DNA from: Schizochytrium sp. TIO01
Lineage: Eukaryota > Sar > Bigyra > Thraustochytrida > Thraustochytriidae
DNA: 64,000 nt
Assembly: GCA_004764695.1 (NCBI GenBank)
Contig: SMSO01000006.1
Coordinates: 1,530,859-1,594,858, forward strand
Direction of reading: 5' to 3'
Shown here: positions 53,425 to 62,388 of the stretch, one piece after another
Position numbering within the stretch: the first letter of the stretch is position 1
Layout of the letters: every line of letters begins with the position of its first letter
Translations under genes and position numbers: made by a program
The notes under the pieces: model-generated
The model's database searches: none
What the model was told of the DNA's origin: nothing
What the model saw: the letters and a program-made list of their open reading frames with translations, nothing else

Positions 53425-54912
53425 CTAACAAAAGGAGTCTTCTAACTTATACTTGCACATGCTGCAAATAGCGACTAGCTGCTTTTTGTCTTCAGCAGCA
53501 AGAATAGCATCACAATCAAGCGAAACGTCCGGACATGAGCAGTTGAGGCATCCAAATATAAGATGATGGTGCAAGTTAGAAAACGCAGGTCTAGGTGGTG
53601 CCATAGGAGGAACTGAGCGTGCAAGAAGCTGGAGAGCGGAGCCTTCTGTAGTTTTCATAACAGCAGCTTGGTACTCTGACTCCTGGAGATCAGGGTGGTA
53701 GAACCGAATAAGCAGCACAACCCGCTCCTCTTTGCAGTTGTTGACAACTTCGTGCTCAAATGAGTCATCAAAGAAAAGAATTTTGCCATATTCCCATGAC
53801 CTCCACTCATTGCCTACACGAATTGCGCAACCGTCGCTTTTGACTGTCATGTTCGGTAGATCAACATCGGTTTCGCTCTTAGGGATAATGAGGCCTAAAT
53901 GTGCTGTGAGCCTGGAATTTGTAGAAGCACAGTGCGGAATAATATGTGAATTTGGAGCAAGGCGGCTGAAAATGATTTCTCCGGCACCTTCTCGAGCAAG
54001 CTCAACGGCTGTTGGAAGCAATTTCTCAAGAAGTGCACATGTTTTAGGAGCGCCCTCGGGTTTTGAGTTTGAACCAAAGAGGACCCATTCTTTCCAGCTA
54101 CCACATCTTAGAGCAGATCCATCTTCGTTACTTAGACTACGTTCAGAGTCACCTACATGTGGCCAGCTTCCGTTAGCCATGAGAGCAGTCAGTTCACCTA
54201 GAATAGTTGCAGAGGCGGCTTCTAATTGCGGAGCCCAAGAGGCAAATTCATCTTCAGGCCAAAACGCCTTGGCGCGGAGATTACCATAACAAGATGAAGG
54301 CCGCTGCCAAGGTGTAGTCCAGCCGAGCTCTGGGACCTGGGCCTTGATAGCGTGCTCGACAAGTTTTCGGGCCTCCGCGTACTCTTGCTTTTGCTCAAGA
54401 TTAAGCATAAGTTCAATATATGCCTGGCGAGCATCTTTGGGAGAAGCCTCAATAGCAATCCTCAGAAAGGACTCAGACATTTCGACATATTTTTTTCTTT
54501 GCAAGTCTTCATCAAAACCTGACGAAGCGTGTGCAAGGTCAGAGTACACGCATCCCAAAAAGACGGCTCGGCGTGCGACCCAGGCGCCCTTCTCATTTAG
54601 CTTTAAGCTACCATTTAAAGCAGCTGTCATGCATTCAATCGCAATGTCTGTACGCTGAGACTCTCTGAAAATGAAGGTACCTGTGTAATACATGCACACA
54701 GCCTCCTTCCATTTTTTCAGCCATAGCTTGCGTTTCTCAGCGTTTTCCATACAGCTCTGCTTGTGCTCCGCATACGCTTTGCGCTGGCACTCTTTAGAGC
54801 AATACTTTTGCGAGCCGCATCGTGAGCATGTGGAAAGTTTGATGTTTCCTTCCTTTCCACACCCAGCACAGACACTCGGCACGGAGCTTGCTGGTAGCAA
54901 AGCAATGCTCAT
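53425..54912 (-). CDS. MYND zinc finger - ASPH-type dioxygenase fusion 1
   Basis: A 495-residue protein. The N-terminus is a complete MYND zinc finger (Cys15, 18, 29, 32, 38, 42, His50, Cys54), a protein-binding module. A helical TPR-like middle (about 75-190) leads to an aspartyl/asparaginyl beta-hydroxylase (ASPH) domain, a 2-oxoglutarate/Fe(II) dioxygenase. Visible there: FSRLAPNSHIIPH with His327 equal to human ASPH His679, NSRLTAHLGL with His338 in the place that binds 2-oxoglutarate, and FDDSFEHEV with Asp383 and His387 equal to human Asp721 and His725. The position of human Arg688 is Thr336. A C-terminal CxxC (CLNC) and CxxC (CSMC) pair suggests a small zinc ribbon. No signal peptide is seen, unlike ER-resident ASPH, so a cytosolic or nuclear role is inferred. 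The start is an ATG at 54912. The paralog lies at 58069-59526. Confidence 0.88.
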   Translation of the reverse strand: MSIALLPASSVPSVCAGCGKEGNIKLSTCSRCGSQKYCSKECQRKAYAEHKQSCMENAEKRKLWLKKWKEAVCMYYTGTFIFRESQRTDIAIECMTAALNGSLKLNEKGAWVARRAVFLGCVYSDLAHASSGFDEDLQRKKYVEMSESFLRIAIEASPKDARQAYIELMLNLEQKQEYAEARKLVEHAIKAQVPELGWTTPWQRPSSCYGNLRAKAFWPEDEFASWAPQLEAASATILGELTALMANGSWPHVGDSERSLSNEDGSALRCGSWKEWVLFGSNSKPEGAPKTCALLEKLLPTAVELAREGAGEIIFSRLAPNSHIIPHCASTNSRLTAHLGLIIPKSETDVDLPNMTVKSDGCAIRVGNEWRSWEYGKILFFDDSFEHEVVNNCKEERVVLLIRFYHPDLQESEYQAAVMKTTEGSALQLLARSVPPMAPPRPAFSNLHHHLIFGCLNCSCPDVSLDCDAILAAEDKKQLVAICSMCKYKLEDSFC

Positions 54913-56352
54913 GGCCTATAATCTACTTGGTAGCGAAATCGTGCAAACTTGTGTCCCGGATGAACTCAACTTTAGTTGTTGAGCTTGAGCTTGAGCTTGA
55001 GCTTGCTGGGATGCTGCGCGGAGACCACACAGCAGGCGATCACCTTTCCCAGTCCGGGAGGCTTTGATACGCAGGCTCGCCAACCTTTGTATAATTGTTG
55101 AAGAGTCTCGACTTTGAGATATGCAAATAAAAATTGCAGATCATGGTTACGTAAGTAGTTAATAGTAGTACTAGTTATATATTGTTTCGTACAGTGTTAT
55201 CAGAGACATCTGCTGCCCTGAATACTTGTCAGGAGTGTTGTTCAACATTTTAGGAGTGGTTTATAGCACAGATGCTACTAAACTCAACGTCGTTGCAAAG
55301 AGTCTAAATGTTTCCATCAATTTCTTCACTTATAGCACCAGTTTTCTGCGTAAATTTGGGAAGAAATCAATCGGATGATTGACGAAAGCAGGGTTCCTTT
55401 ATTTGTCACACAGTGGAAAAGAGTTCGTGAAACTCTCATGCATTAATCTGCTAGAAGATGGCAATCGTCCATTCATACTTTGTGCCGCTGATCTTGGGCA
55501 ATAATTTGATTAAATTTGGCAGCAATTTGTATGAATGGTTGCATGCAAATTAAGAAATCAAGACACAAGTCTACTCGAAGGTGGATGGAGACCTTGGAGA
55601 GCACATCGAGCTGATGATAGTTAAGTAAAGCTTTGTCTTATCTGCTTATACTCCAGTGGTAAAAGAATTTTAAATCCAACTCCGAAAAACTTGCAAGCTA
55701 TCACCTCTACTACGCAGCAAAGAAGGCCTTGAGAGAGAGCCAAATGACCTTTTCGTCAATTGCTCGTCTTTCCTTTGCGCATTTCTCAAGGTGTATATTT
55801 GCAGGTTCATTGAATAAGTTAGACCTCGACGAGTGACGAGCGTGAGGAATCTTCAACATAGAACCTATGTATGCACGGCAGAATTTCGAATGGGTTGAGC
55901 GCTTTCAAAAAGTTGTCCGCAGAATGACGGAGGCCAAAAACACTTGATACACATGAGCTTGAACCACCTTCTTGAGAACGCGGGCCATGGCCTGGTGCAT
56001 CGCTACTTTCTGCGCATCTCTGAACGACGCCGATTAAGCTTGCTGCATCTCTCATGGTCTTCTTCACTCGCGAATGTTCATCGCTCCTTTGACAGGATGC
56101 AAAGTTTCCAGCTCCAAAATTTTTCCACTCTTTATCTTCTACGACCAGACCCCATCGCAACTGCACCCTTTTGTATTTAAGGTTTGCTTTCCACTTTACA
56201 GGAGAAGGTTTGGCGAGATCTTTTACGTGTTCCGATTCTCCGGATTCTGTTCTTTGATAGTTCTAAAACGTTTCCAATCTTTCAAAAGAACAGAGTGAAA
56301 GCAGAACCGGTATCATTCGTTCTTGAAAAGAAAAATATTTATCATGTTATAA
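54913..56352. other. Spacer upstream of MYND-ASPH 1, no gene seen
   Basis: Starts with a four-unit GAGCTT hexamer repeat (54981-55004). A minus-strand frame at 55819-56166 (115 codons, GTG start) shows no domain and I do not call it. Confidence 0.45.
54981..55004. repeat. GAGCTT hexamer repeat, four units
   Basis: Four exact tandem units about 70 bp upstream of the MYND-ASPH 1 start codon. Confidence 0.9.
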
Positions 56353-56904
56353 TCAGCAAATCGTGCAGGAAAAGCTGGGAGTTTCGTCTTGTTGCACCTC
56401 GACAACTTCGATTTCCTGGATCACGTTAGTTCGAATTTTCTTTCGCTGCCTTGGGCCTGCCAAGGGATTTTTGGTGACGACCAGCCTCGCGTTCTGCTTC
56501 AGTGGCATCAGAGATGACTTGGAATTCGAATAATTGCTCGCTTCCTCCATGTTACATTTCTGACACGTCGGAAGGATAAAGCATATTCTGTTGGAATTAG
56601 CCCTGTGGATGTAAACGTGGGCCCCAACCTTGGCATCATTGCTACATCCGTAAATTTGACAGGTTTTCGGGAAAGGACTTCTAGTATGTTTCATCCAAAA
56701 GCTCTTCCAGTTTTGACGATCGCAACTCGAGCCCCGCACATGGCTCACTTCACCAAGATAAAAGCTTGCCTTGATGACCGTTCCAATCTCTAATCCAGCA
56801 AAATTAAACAGACCTGGTGAACAAAACTCATAGCTGCGATCTCCAGGTCTCCGGCACTCCATAAGCACGAGAGTCTCCTCTTCAGTCTCGAATGCTCGTT
56901 TCAT
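56353..56904 (-). CDS. Zinc-binding HNH-like 'GAHV' protein
   Basis: A 183-residue frame from an ATG (complement of 56902-56904). The middle has a compact zinc-site pattern: CQIYGC (Cys82, Cys87), then GAHV (His96), then PTCQKCN (Cys114, Cys117). From memory this C-x4-C, GAHV, C-x2-C-N layout resembles small HNH-like zinc modules in bacteria and algae; I cannot confirm it without a search, and no nuclease residues beyond these are evident. The flanks are basic (a PRQRKK stretch near 150), and the C-terminus CTIC could act as a CaaX box. The frame is open to 56955 upstream without an ATG. It lies between two related MYND-ASPH genes on the same strand. Confidence 0.6.
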   Translation of the reverse strand: MKRAFETEEETLVLMECRRPGDRSYEFCSPGLFNFAGLEIGTVIKASFYLGEVSHVRGSSCDRQNWKSFWMKHTRSPFPKTCQIYGCSNDAKVGAHVYIHRANSNRICFILPTCQKCNMEEASNYSNSKSSLMPLKQNARLVVTKNPLAGPRQRKKIRTNVIQEIEVVEVQQDETPSFSCTIC

Positions 56905-58068
56905 CTTTCTCAAGCCGGGCGTCCACACTTGCCACAGACTCCGCTGCTTTCGCACTTTTGCAAAAGGTGTGCAACCAGCCCGGTCCCAAGCAGAACGATC
57001 GACGAGATGTCCGGACGTGAGCGCGTGAGTGCGTGCGCGCGTGGGTACGTGCGTGAGTAAATACCTGCGTCAATGCGTGCTTCTGTACGTGTCTGTCTCC
57101 CTTTGTAGTTTCTGGTTTGTTTGCCGGTCTGCCTGACTTTCTAATAGCCAGACTGACTAATCCTTGGGCCCGTCTCTCGCTCCCAGTTTATAAAAGCGAA
57201 GGAAACAAGTGTTATTACTATGCTAGTAATTACTCAATCTTGGCTAGTAGCTGCTTTCAAAATTAACATTTTGCAAGTAACTAGAACTAATTAGGGTATC
57301 TTGTAAGAATAAATCGTCCGTGTGTTCAAGTTCTGAGTATATCCTTATTCTTCAGTTTGGAGCTAGAGGTGCTGGCTTCCATCTTAATTAAAGAGATCAT
57401 AAGCATTTGGTGTAAGATAGATAGTTCTAGAATATAACTAAAGGAGTGAGTATCTTACAAAAATGTACGGTCCGAGAGCTAAGTACTGAGTATTTCCTTT
57501 CGTTTTTGAGCTTCCTATATTGTTAAGGACACCCACTACTGCCTCAGATTTATAACTATCGTGCACCCCGATTTGTAGACGGTGTGATGACTCTGGGTAG
57601 CTCTTCCCCCTCTGACTATTAGTTACGAGGTTGTATGGTTCTTCAGAAATGAGATAGATGTATTAGAGACATTTGGCGCCCCGGTCGCTCTCCGCGAGTG
57701 CTGTTGGGAAGCTTGAGAAAATTTGCATTGCTTGTGGATACCTTCATAAATGTAACGTCCGGATGAATAAGCCCCAGCAGACCATATCAAAAAACTAATA
57801 TTATAGGCGGAAATGGTGATGGCGACAACTACGATCTCCGGGAAATTTCATGACAAATACGGTACCTTTAGTTGATATGTCTACGCCAAGGCCCATTGAA
57901 TATAGTAATATCCTGTTGATTTATTCCTTTATTATGAAATTTTAATAAGTAGCTGCAAGGCTGCAATAATCCACCCAGACTTTCTGCAACTAATCTTGGA
58001 TGACGAATAGAAAGAACTAGCATCTGAGGGCAAGCCTTTGCATAGATCATCACATATCAATTTGCAGC
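56905..58068. other. Spacer, no gene seen
   Basis: Begins with a GT/GC-rich stretch (about 57010-57090, many GTGCGTG-like units), then AT-rich sequence. No domain in any frame. Confidence 0.5.
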
Positions 58069-59526
58069 TCAAAACACATACTTAGATAAGGGGGATGAGG
58101 AGCTAGTTTCGCATATCGGACATGTCACAGTCCATGTGAAGGGTGTAGAGCCTTCGTCGATTGACACCTCGAGTCCCCTAGGATAGGTACATGTGGGACA
58201 AATTCGGCCCGCCATCATCTCATGCGTTTCGGAAAAAGGCGATGATGCTGGCGGAGGTACCGGGGGGGGGTAGCGTGCGCATAGTAGCGCCATCTTAGCA
58301 TCAGCCATACCAGTGTCCTGTTTTTCGAGAGGGAGGTCTGGATGCCAGAAGCGGATAAGCAACGTCCAACGTTCGTCCGGTGTGTTGTTGATCTCCTCAT
58401 GCTCGAAAGAGTCGTCAATAATGAGGAAATGACCCTCTTCGAAGGTGCGCCATTCACTGCCGACACGAATAGCGCATGCTTTGTCCATATTAGAAGTAAC
58501 AGGCTCAGCAGAATTCTTAGGAACAGACAATGGAAGAATTGCCGTAAGGCGGGTGTTCGTCACATTGCTCGAAGCTTTCTTGTGAGAGTGCGCTCCAAGA
58601 CGGGTGAAGACAATTTCACCCCCGTTCTTTTCAGCAAACTTAAACATCTTTTGGGGCAAAATTCGCTCGAGAAGTTTCCATGTCTTCGAAGGTCTTCCAA
58701 GAATAGAACTTAGTTCATAAACGTCAACCTCTTTCATGAACCCCTGCACCCGCGCTCTATCTGGGTTTTCACCATTAGCCAAAGCTTGGGCGGTGCTTTC
58801 TTCGATCCACTTATTATGGTTTAAGGCCTCCGCCATTTCGTCACGAATAGTTTTCGTAAAGGCTTCAATATCTGATGTCCAGGACGTAAACATCTCTGAA
58901 GGCCAATAAGGTTGTGCGCGAAGGCCTTTGGCACCGGCAATCGGGAGTTGGAGTGGGTTCGACCAAATCATGCCTACTGGGTTATGCTTGAGCGCATTTT
59001 CAACAACCTTCTGGGCCAACAGGGGCTCGCGGCGGCCTTGGTGAATCATAACAAGCTCTGCGGAAGCCCAGTACGAGTTTTTCTGATCTGCCTTGATTGC
59101 AGTGTAATAGAGTTCAATGGCAGTCTCCACACAACGTTCAAGATTTGGGTCATACGGGATTGTCACCGCGCTATAGAGTGCGCACGCAGCAAAAAAGGCC
59201 TTGCGAGATAGCCATACGCCCTTTTCGTTGAGTTCTTCACTTTCCTTCACACATTGTGCAAGCCGTAAATTCATCATAACGTTGGGCATACACTGGATCG
59301 AGGATGACTCTAGAGCCTTAGAGGCTCCAAACATCCAGTCAAATTCATTGGCCAACCGGTTTTTGCCTATCTTGACACATGTAGCTTTGTGCTCAGGATA
59401 CGCCGCTTGTTGGCACTCTTTTGAGCAATACCTAGCGCCGCCACACCTACCACATGTCATCAAATTTCCCTCCGTTTTCCCACACTTGGCGCAAACCCAT
59501 GGCACCTCATCTGCCGGTAGCCCCAA
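58069..59526 (-). CDS. MYND zinc finger - ASPH-type protein 2, probable pseudoenzyme
   Basis: A 485-codon paralog of the gene at 53425-54912 with the same order: MYND finger (Cys12, 15, 25, 28, 34, 38, His46, Cys50), helical middle, ASPH-like domain, C-terminal CPTC/CPIC zinc-ribbon-like pair. The ASPH domain keeps TNTRLTA and DDSFEHEE (Asp372, His376), but the residue equal to the first iron-ligand His is Ser319, the 2-oxoglutarate-binding His is Ile330, and HLGL is ILPL. By comparison with human ASPH this should abolish normal catalysis. The 5' end is unclear: the frame starts after a stop with TTG at 59526 and no ATG before the finger. An ATG at 59561 in another frame begins MSDLQAQKAK and would join this frame with a one-base shift near 59530-59545. 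It is divergent from the sulfurtransferase gene at 60133. Confidence 0.82.
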   Translation of the reverse strand: MGLPADEVPWVCAKCGKTEGNLMTCGRCGGARYCSKECQQAAYPEHKATCVKIGKNRLANEFDWMFGASKALESSSIQCMPNVMMNLRLAQCVKESEELNEKGVWLSRKAFFAACALYSAVTIPYDPNLERCVETAIELYYTAIKADQKNSYWASAELVMIHQGRREPLLAQKVVENALKHNPVGMIWSNPLQLPIAGAKGLRAQPYWPSEMFTSWTSDIEAFTKTIRDEMAEALNHNKWIEESTAQALANGENPDRARVQGFMKEVDVYELSSILGRPSKTWKLLERILPQKMFKFAEKNGGEIVFTRLGAHSHKKASSNVTNTRLTAILPLSVPKNSAEPVTSNMDKACAIRVGSEWRTFEEGHFLIIDDSFEHEEINNTPDERWTLLIRFWHPDLPLEKQDTGMADAKMALLCARYPPPVPPPASSPFSETHEMMAGRICPTCTYPRGLEVSIDEGSTPFTWTVTCPICETSSSSPLSKYVF

Positions 59527-59561
59527 TAGACTTTTGCTTTCTGTGCTTGAAGGTCACTCAT

Positions 59562-60132
59562 CGTAAAACTCCTCGATTCCTTCTCCAAAAACTAGATGAT
59601 ATACGTCCCGGTATGGCCAACGAGCGCAACGTAAGATTATCAACACTACCGAATCAAACTGGAAACCGCAAAGCAACCACGCGAGTATGCTTTCGCTGCA
59701 ATGCGCAGATTTGCAGGTTTTCTTTCTTGGCGGTCTCAGGCTTTGGAGAATTCTGCGCCATCCCCTTTCATCTGATTCTTTACTAACTTAATAGATGGTA
59801 GCGCAACCTAGGTGGTTTTGATTGATAGATAGATATAATTTATTTAAACTTTTATTAAAAAATTAAAATGAAAAATTAAAATGAAAGGAACCAGCTCAGA
59901 ACATACGTGGAACGCGGACCTTTGATTCCGCAATAACAACTTTGCAAGAACTGGTATAGAAAGCCTTACGTGGGGCTTTAGAGATGCAGTCGAGGTTGGA
60001 TGGGAGCCAAATTGAAAGAGCAGACGAATCCAAATCTCGAATTGCATATCCGAAGCTCGCGGATTTGACTAGTGGTTGCGTGTTGAGGAATAAGGGCCAA
60101 CTTGAATTTCGTTTGTTTTGGAGGAGGCGAAA
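59562..60132. promoter_or_regulatory. Shared upstream region of MYND-ASPH 2 and sulfurtransferase
   Basis: About 570 bp between two divergent genes, so it should hold both promoters. It contains a GATA-like and AT-rich stretch at 59824-59890. No defined TATA element is assignable. Confidence 0.4.
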
Positions 60133-61065
60133 ATGTTGCGTAACGTGGTTCGTGCGTCGTGGCTGCGCGGAGCGGTACAGGATGTGCAAGTGATTGATGC
60201 GTCTTGGTTCATGCCGGCGGATAATCGCAAACCGCGAGAGGAGTTCGAACAAGCCCGCATTCCTGGCGCAAGGTTCTTCGACCTCGACGAGTGCGTAGAT
60301 CGGAACTCTGACCTTCCGCATATGATGCCGGACCCTAAGACTTTCGCGGACTACATCTCCAGCCTTGGCATGGTGAATGAAAAGCCCTTTGTAGTATACG
60401 ACACCGCAGGACTCTTCTCTGCCGCGCGTGTATGGTACATGCTCAAAGCAGTTGGTGTAGAGCAAGCTGCTATTCTTGATGGAGGCCTTCCTGCTTGGAA
60501 GCAGGAGCAAGGTGAGCTTGAGTCGGGCCCCGTGTCTTCTGTGAGTTCTGATGGCAAGATTATGTTCGAGTGTGCCAAAGCACCGAACTCGGCATTTACG
60601 GATGCAGCTCGTGTACTTGGTCAGTCAGAAGCACTCTCTATGCAGGAGTACAAGACTGAGAACAACACTTCAGGCTACATCATTGACGCACGGGCTAAGG
60701 GGCGCTTTGATGGTTCAGTGCCTGACCCGCGCCCTAAGATGCGCCGGGGACATATCCCTTGCGCGAAGAACATTCCATTCACTGAAGTCCTCGTCGACGG
60801 CAAATTTCGATCCCGTGAAGAGATTGATGCTGTGTTTGGCAAAGCTGGAGTCGACGTGCGGGCTGCCATTGCGGGTGAGATGCCGCTTACATTTAGCTGT
60901 GGCTCTGGAGTCACGGCATGTATCCCACTCCTTGCTGCTGTTGAATTTCTTGGCGTCCCACTTCACCAGTGCGTTGTCTACGATGGTTCTTGGTCTGAGT
61001 GGGGCCGTGAAGCAAACGCTGCAACTCTCCCTGTAGAGATCACCGCGAAGACTGTTCAAGACTAA
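60133..61065 (+). CDS. MPST: 3-mercaptopyruvate sulfurtransferase
   Basis: A 310-residue two-domain rhodanese. The first, inactive domain spans about residues 15-135 (VIDASW, IPGARFFDLDE, YDTAGLFSAARVWYMLK, LDGGLPAWK). The second carries the active loop CGSGVTAC with catalytic Cys256; CG[S/T]GVT is typical of mercaptopyruvate sulfurtransferase, while thiosulfate sulfurtransferase has CRKGV. IDARAKGRFDG, RRGHIPCAKNIPF and VYDGSWSEWG also fit. The enzyme moves sulfur from 3-mercaptopyruvate to thiols, producing persulfides. The start is the first ATG; five open codons before it lack one. The N-terminus (MLRNVVRASWLRGAV) is basic and amphipathic, as in mitochondrial presequences. ETHE1 in this window would act downstream on persulfides. 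It converges with the reductase gene at 61561. Confidence 0.93.
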   Translation: MLRNVVRASWLRGAVQDVQVIDASWFMPADNRKPREEFEQARIPGARFFDLDECVDRNSDLPHMMPDPKTFADYISSLGMVNEKPFVVYDTAGLFSAARVWYMLKAVGVEQAAILDGGLPAWKQEQGELESGPVSSVSSDGKIMFECAKAPNSAFTDAARVLGQSEALSMQEYKTENNTSGYIIDARAKGRFDGSVPDPRPKMRRGHIPCAKNIPFTEVLVDGKFRSREEIDAVFGKAGVDVRAAIAGEMPLTFSCGSGVTACIPLLAAVEFLGVPLHQCVVYDGSWSEWGREANAATLPVEITAKTVQD

Positions 61066-61560
61066 GTATCCTTAAGTTTTCCCCCTTGCGATAAAGTCTT
61101 TAATGATTAAAAAAAATTGTTTAGTGCGGAAAATTCACAAAAGAGAAGAGCTACCCATCGCATATGTGACAAGACAGCAATGATACCTCTATGCACTTCA
61201 AATCCTTTTGTTTTTTTTTGCATTCTTGTTCTGCTCTTTCAGAAGGTTATCGCTAAGAATTATGTTGCTACAAATATAATCAGATTCGAGAGCAAGATTG
61301 GTGAAGCACAATGTTTTTGAAACAATGCAAACATCTTTATTCACTTCCAAAGAGAAAGATTCATTCCTCATGATGTTCTTGCCTGTGGATCGTGTTACCC
61401 TTGAACTGGGTTCTTTATAAAATTACGAGTTGTTAAAAGCAAGATTAGGTTAAATATTGAATTTACCTGTTTGAATCAGCAAGAAAACCATAACCGAATA
61501 ATTTGAAAGGAAATCATTTCTTTATAGCCAGAAGTTAGCAATCTTGAATGTCTGTGTACT
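61066..61560. other. Convergent 3' spacer
   Basis: AT-rich 3' regions of the sulfurtransferase (plus) and the reductase (minus). No gene seen. Confidence 0.55.
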
Positions 61561-62388
61561 TTAAAATCGAGACATATTGCCACCCGAGGCAAGCACCGTC
61601 TCGCCGGTCATATAAGCCGCGTCACTGCTGCATAGGAAGGCAGCGATCCCGGCAATATCAACAGGGTCACCAAAGCGTTGCAGAAAGCCATTTGCACGTG
61701 CAGCCTTGCCTTCATCATCACCATTCCAAAGCATGGCGGCCATGCGGGTTCGTACAACTCCTGGGCAAATCGTGTTTATGCGAATTCCGCGCGGGCCAAG
61801 CTCATTCGCAAAAACTTTGGCCAAACTGATTACAGCGGTCTTTGCCATACCATAGAGGCCCAAGGGAGGTTGAGGCATAAAGCCACCTACTGAGGAGATA
61901 AAAATGATGGAGCTACCTCGCTGCAAGTACGGTAGAGCAAGCTTGACTAGAACAAAGTAGGATTTAACGTTGATGTCAATGACCTTGTCAAAGACCTCTT
62001 CAGACATGTCAAGGCTGAGACCGGTTTTGGGGTTGGCGCCAGCGTTAGAGACCAGAGCGTCAATGCGTTCTTCCCCAAAGAAGTCGACTGCTGCCCGAAT
62101 AAAGCTCTCTTGATCCTTTGAATCTCCCACATTGCAAGTGGTGCCGCCTACATTGTACCCCTTAGCACGAAGCTCATCAAGAGTCTCCTGGACATTAGGT
62201 GCCTTGCGCGAGCAAAGAAAAACACGTGCTCCTTCTTCGCAAAATCTTTCCACCATCGCGCGGCCGATTCCAAGAGTGCCTGCTGTGACAACGACATTTT
62301 TACCAGTGTACCGCTTACAGTTGTGGCTCGGGTCTGCCATAACAATCTCACCCCAGCCACGGCCCTGCTTATACTGCTCTGGTGCCAT
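61561..62388 (-). CDS. DHRS4-like short-chain dehydrogenase/reductase
   Basis: A 275-residue classical SDR. The nucleotide-binding motif is VTAGTLGIG (from about residue 34), where the first Gly of TGxxxGxG is Ala as in human DHRS4. It has CSRK, the SNAGANP loop (NAG motif), DINVKSYF, the catalytic triad Ser166, Tyr179 and Lys183 (YGMAK), PGVVRTRM and the DHRS4-like end YMTGETVLASGG. DHRS4 enzymes are NADPH-dependent carbonyl/retinal reductases, often peroxisomal; the Arg of CSRK fits NADPH use. The C-terminus is SRF, close to a PTS1 tripeptide but with Phe in the last place. The N-terminal 25 residues are longer than the SDR core needs; a second ATG at residue 17 is a possible start. It converges with the sulfurtransferase gene. 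Confidence 0.9.
   Translation of the reverse strand: MAPEQYKQGRGWGEIVMADPSHNCKRYTGKNVVVTAGTLGIGRAMVERFCEEGARVFLCSRKAPNVQETLDELRAKGYNVGGTTCNVGDSKDQESFIRAAVDFFGEERIDALVSNAGANPKTGLSLDMSEEVFDKVIDINVKSYFVLVKLALPYLQRGSSIIFISSVGGFMPQPPLGLYGMAKTAVISLAKVFANELGPRGIRINTICPGVVRTRMAAMLWNGDDEGKAARANGFLQRFGDPVDIAGIAAFLCSSDAAYMTGETVLASGGNMSRF

Noticed and set aside
55819-56166. 115-codon minus-strand frame
   Set aside because: GTG start, no domain, no coding character clear enough to call.
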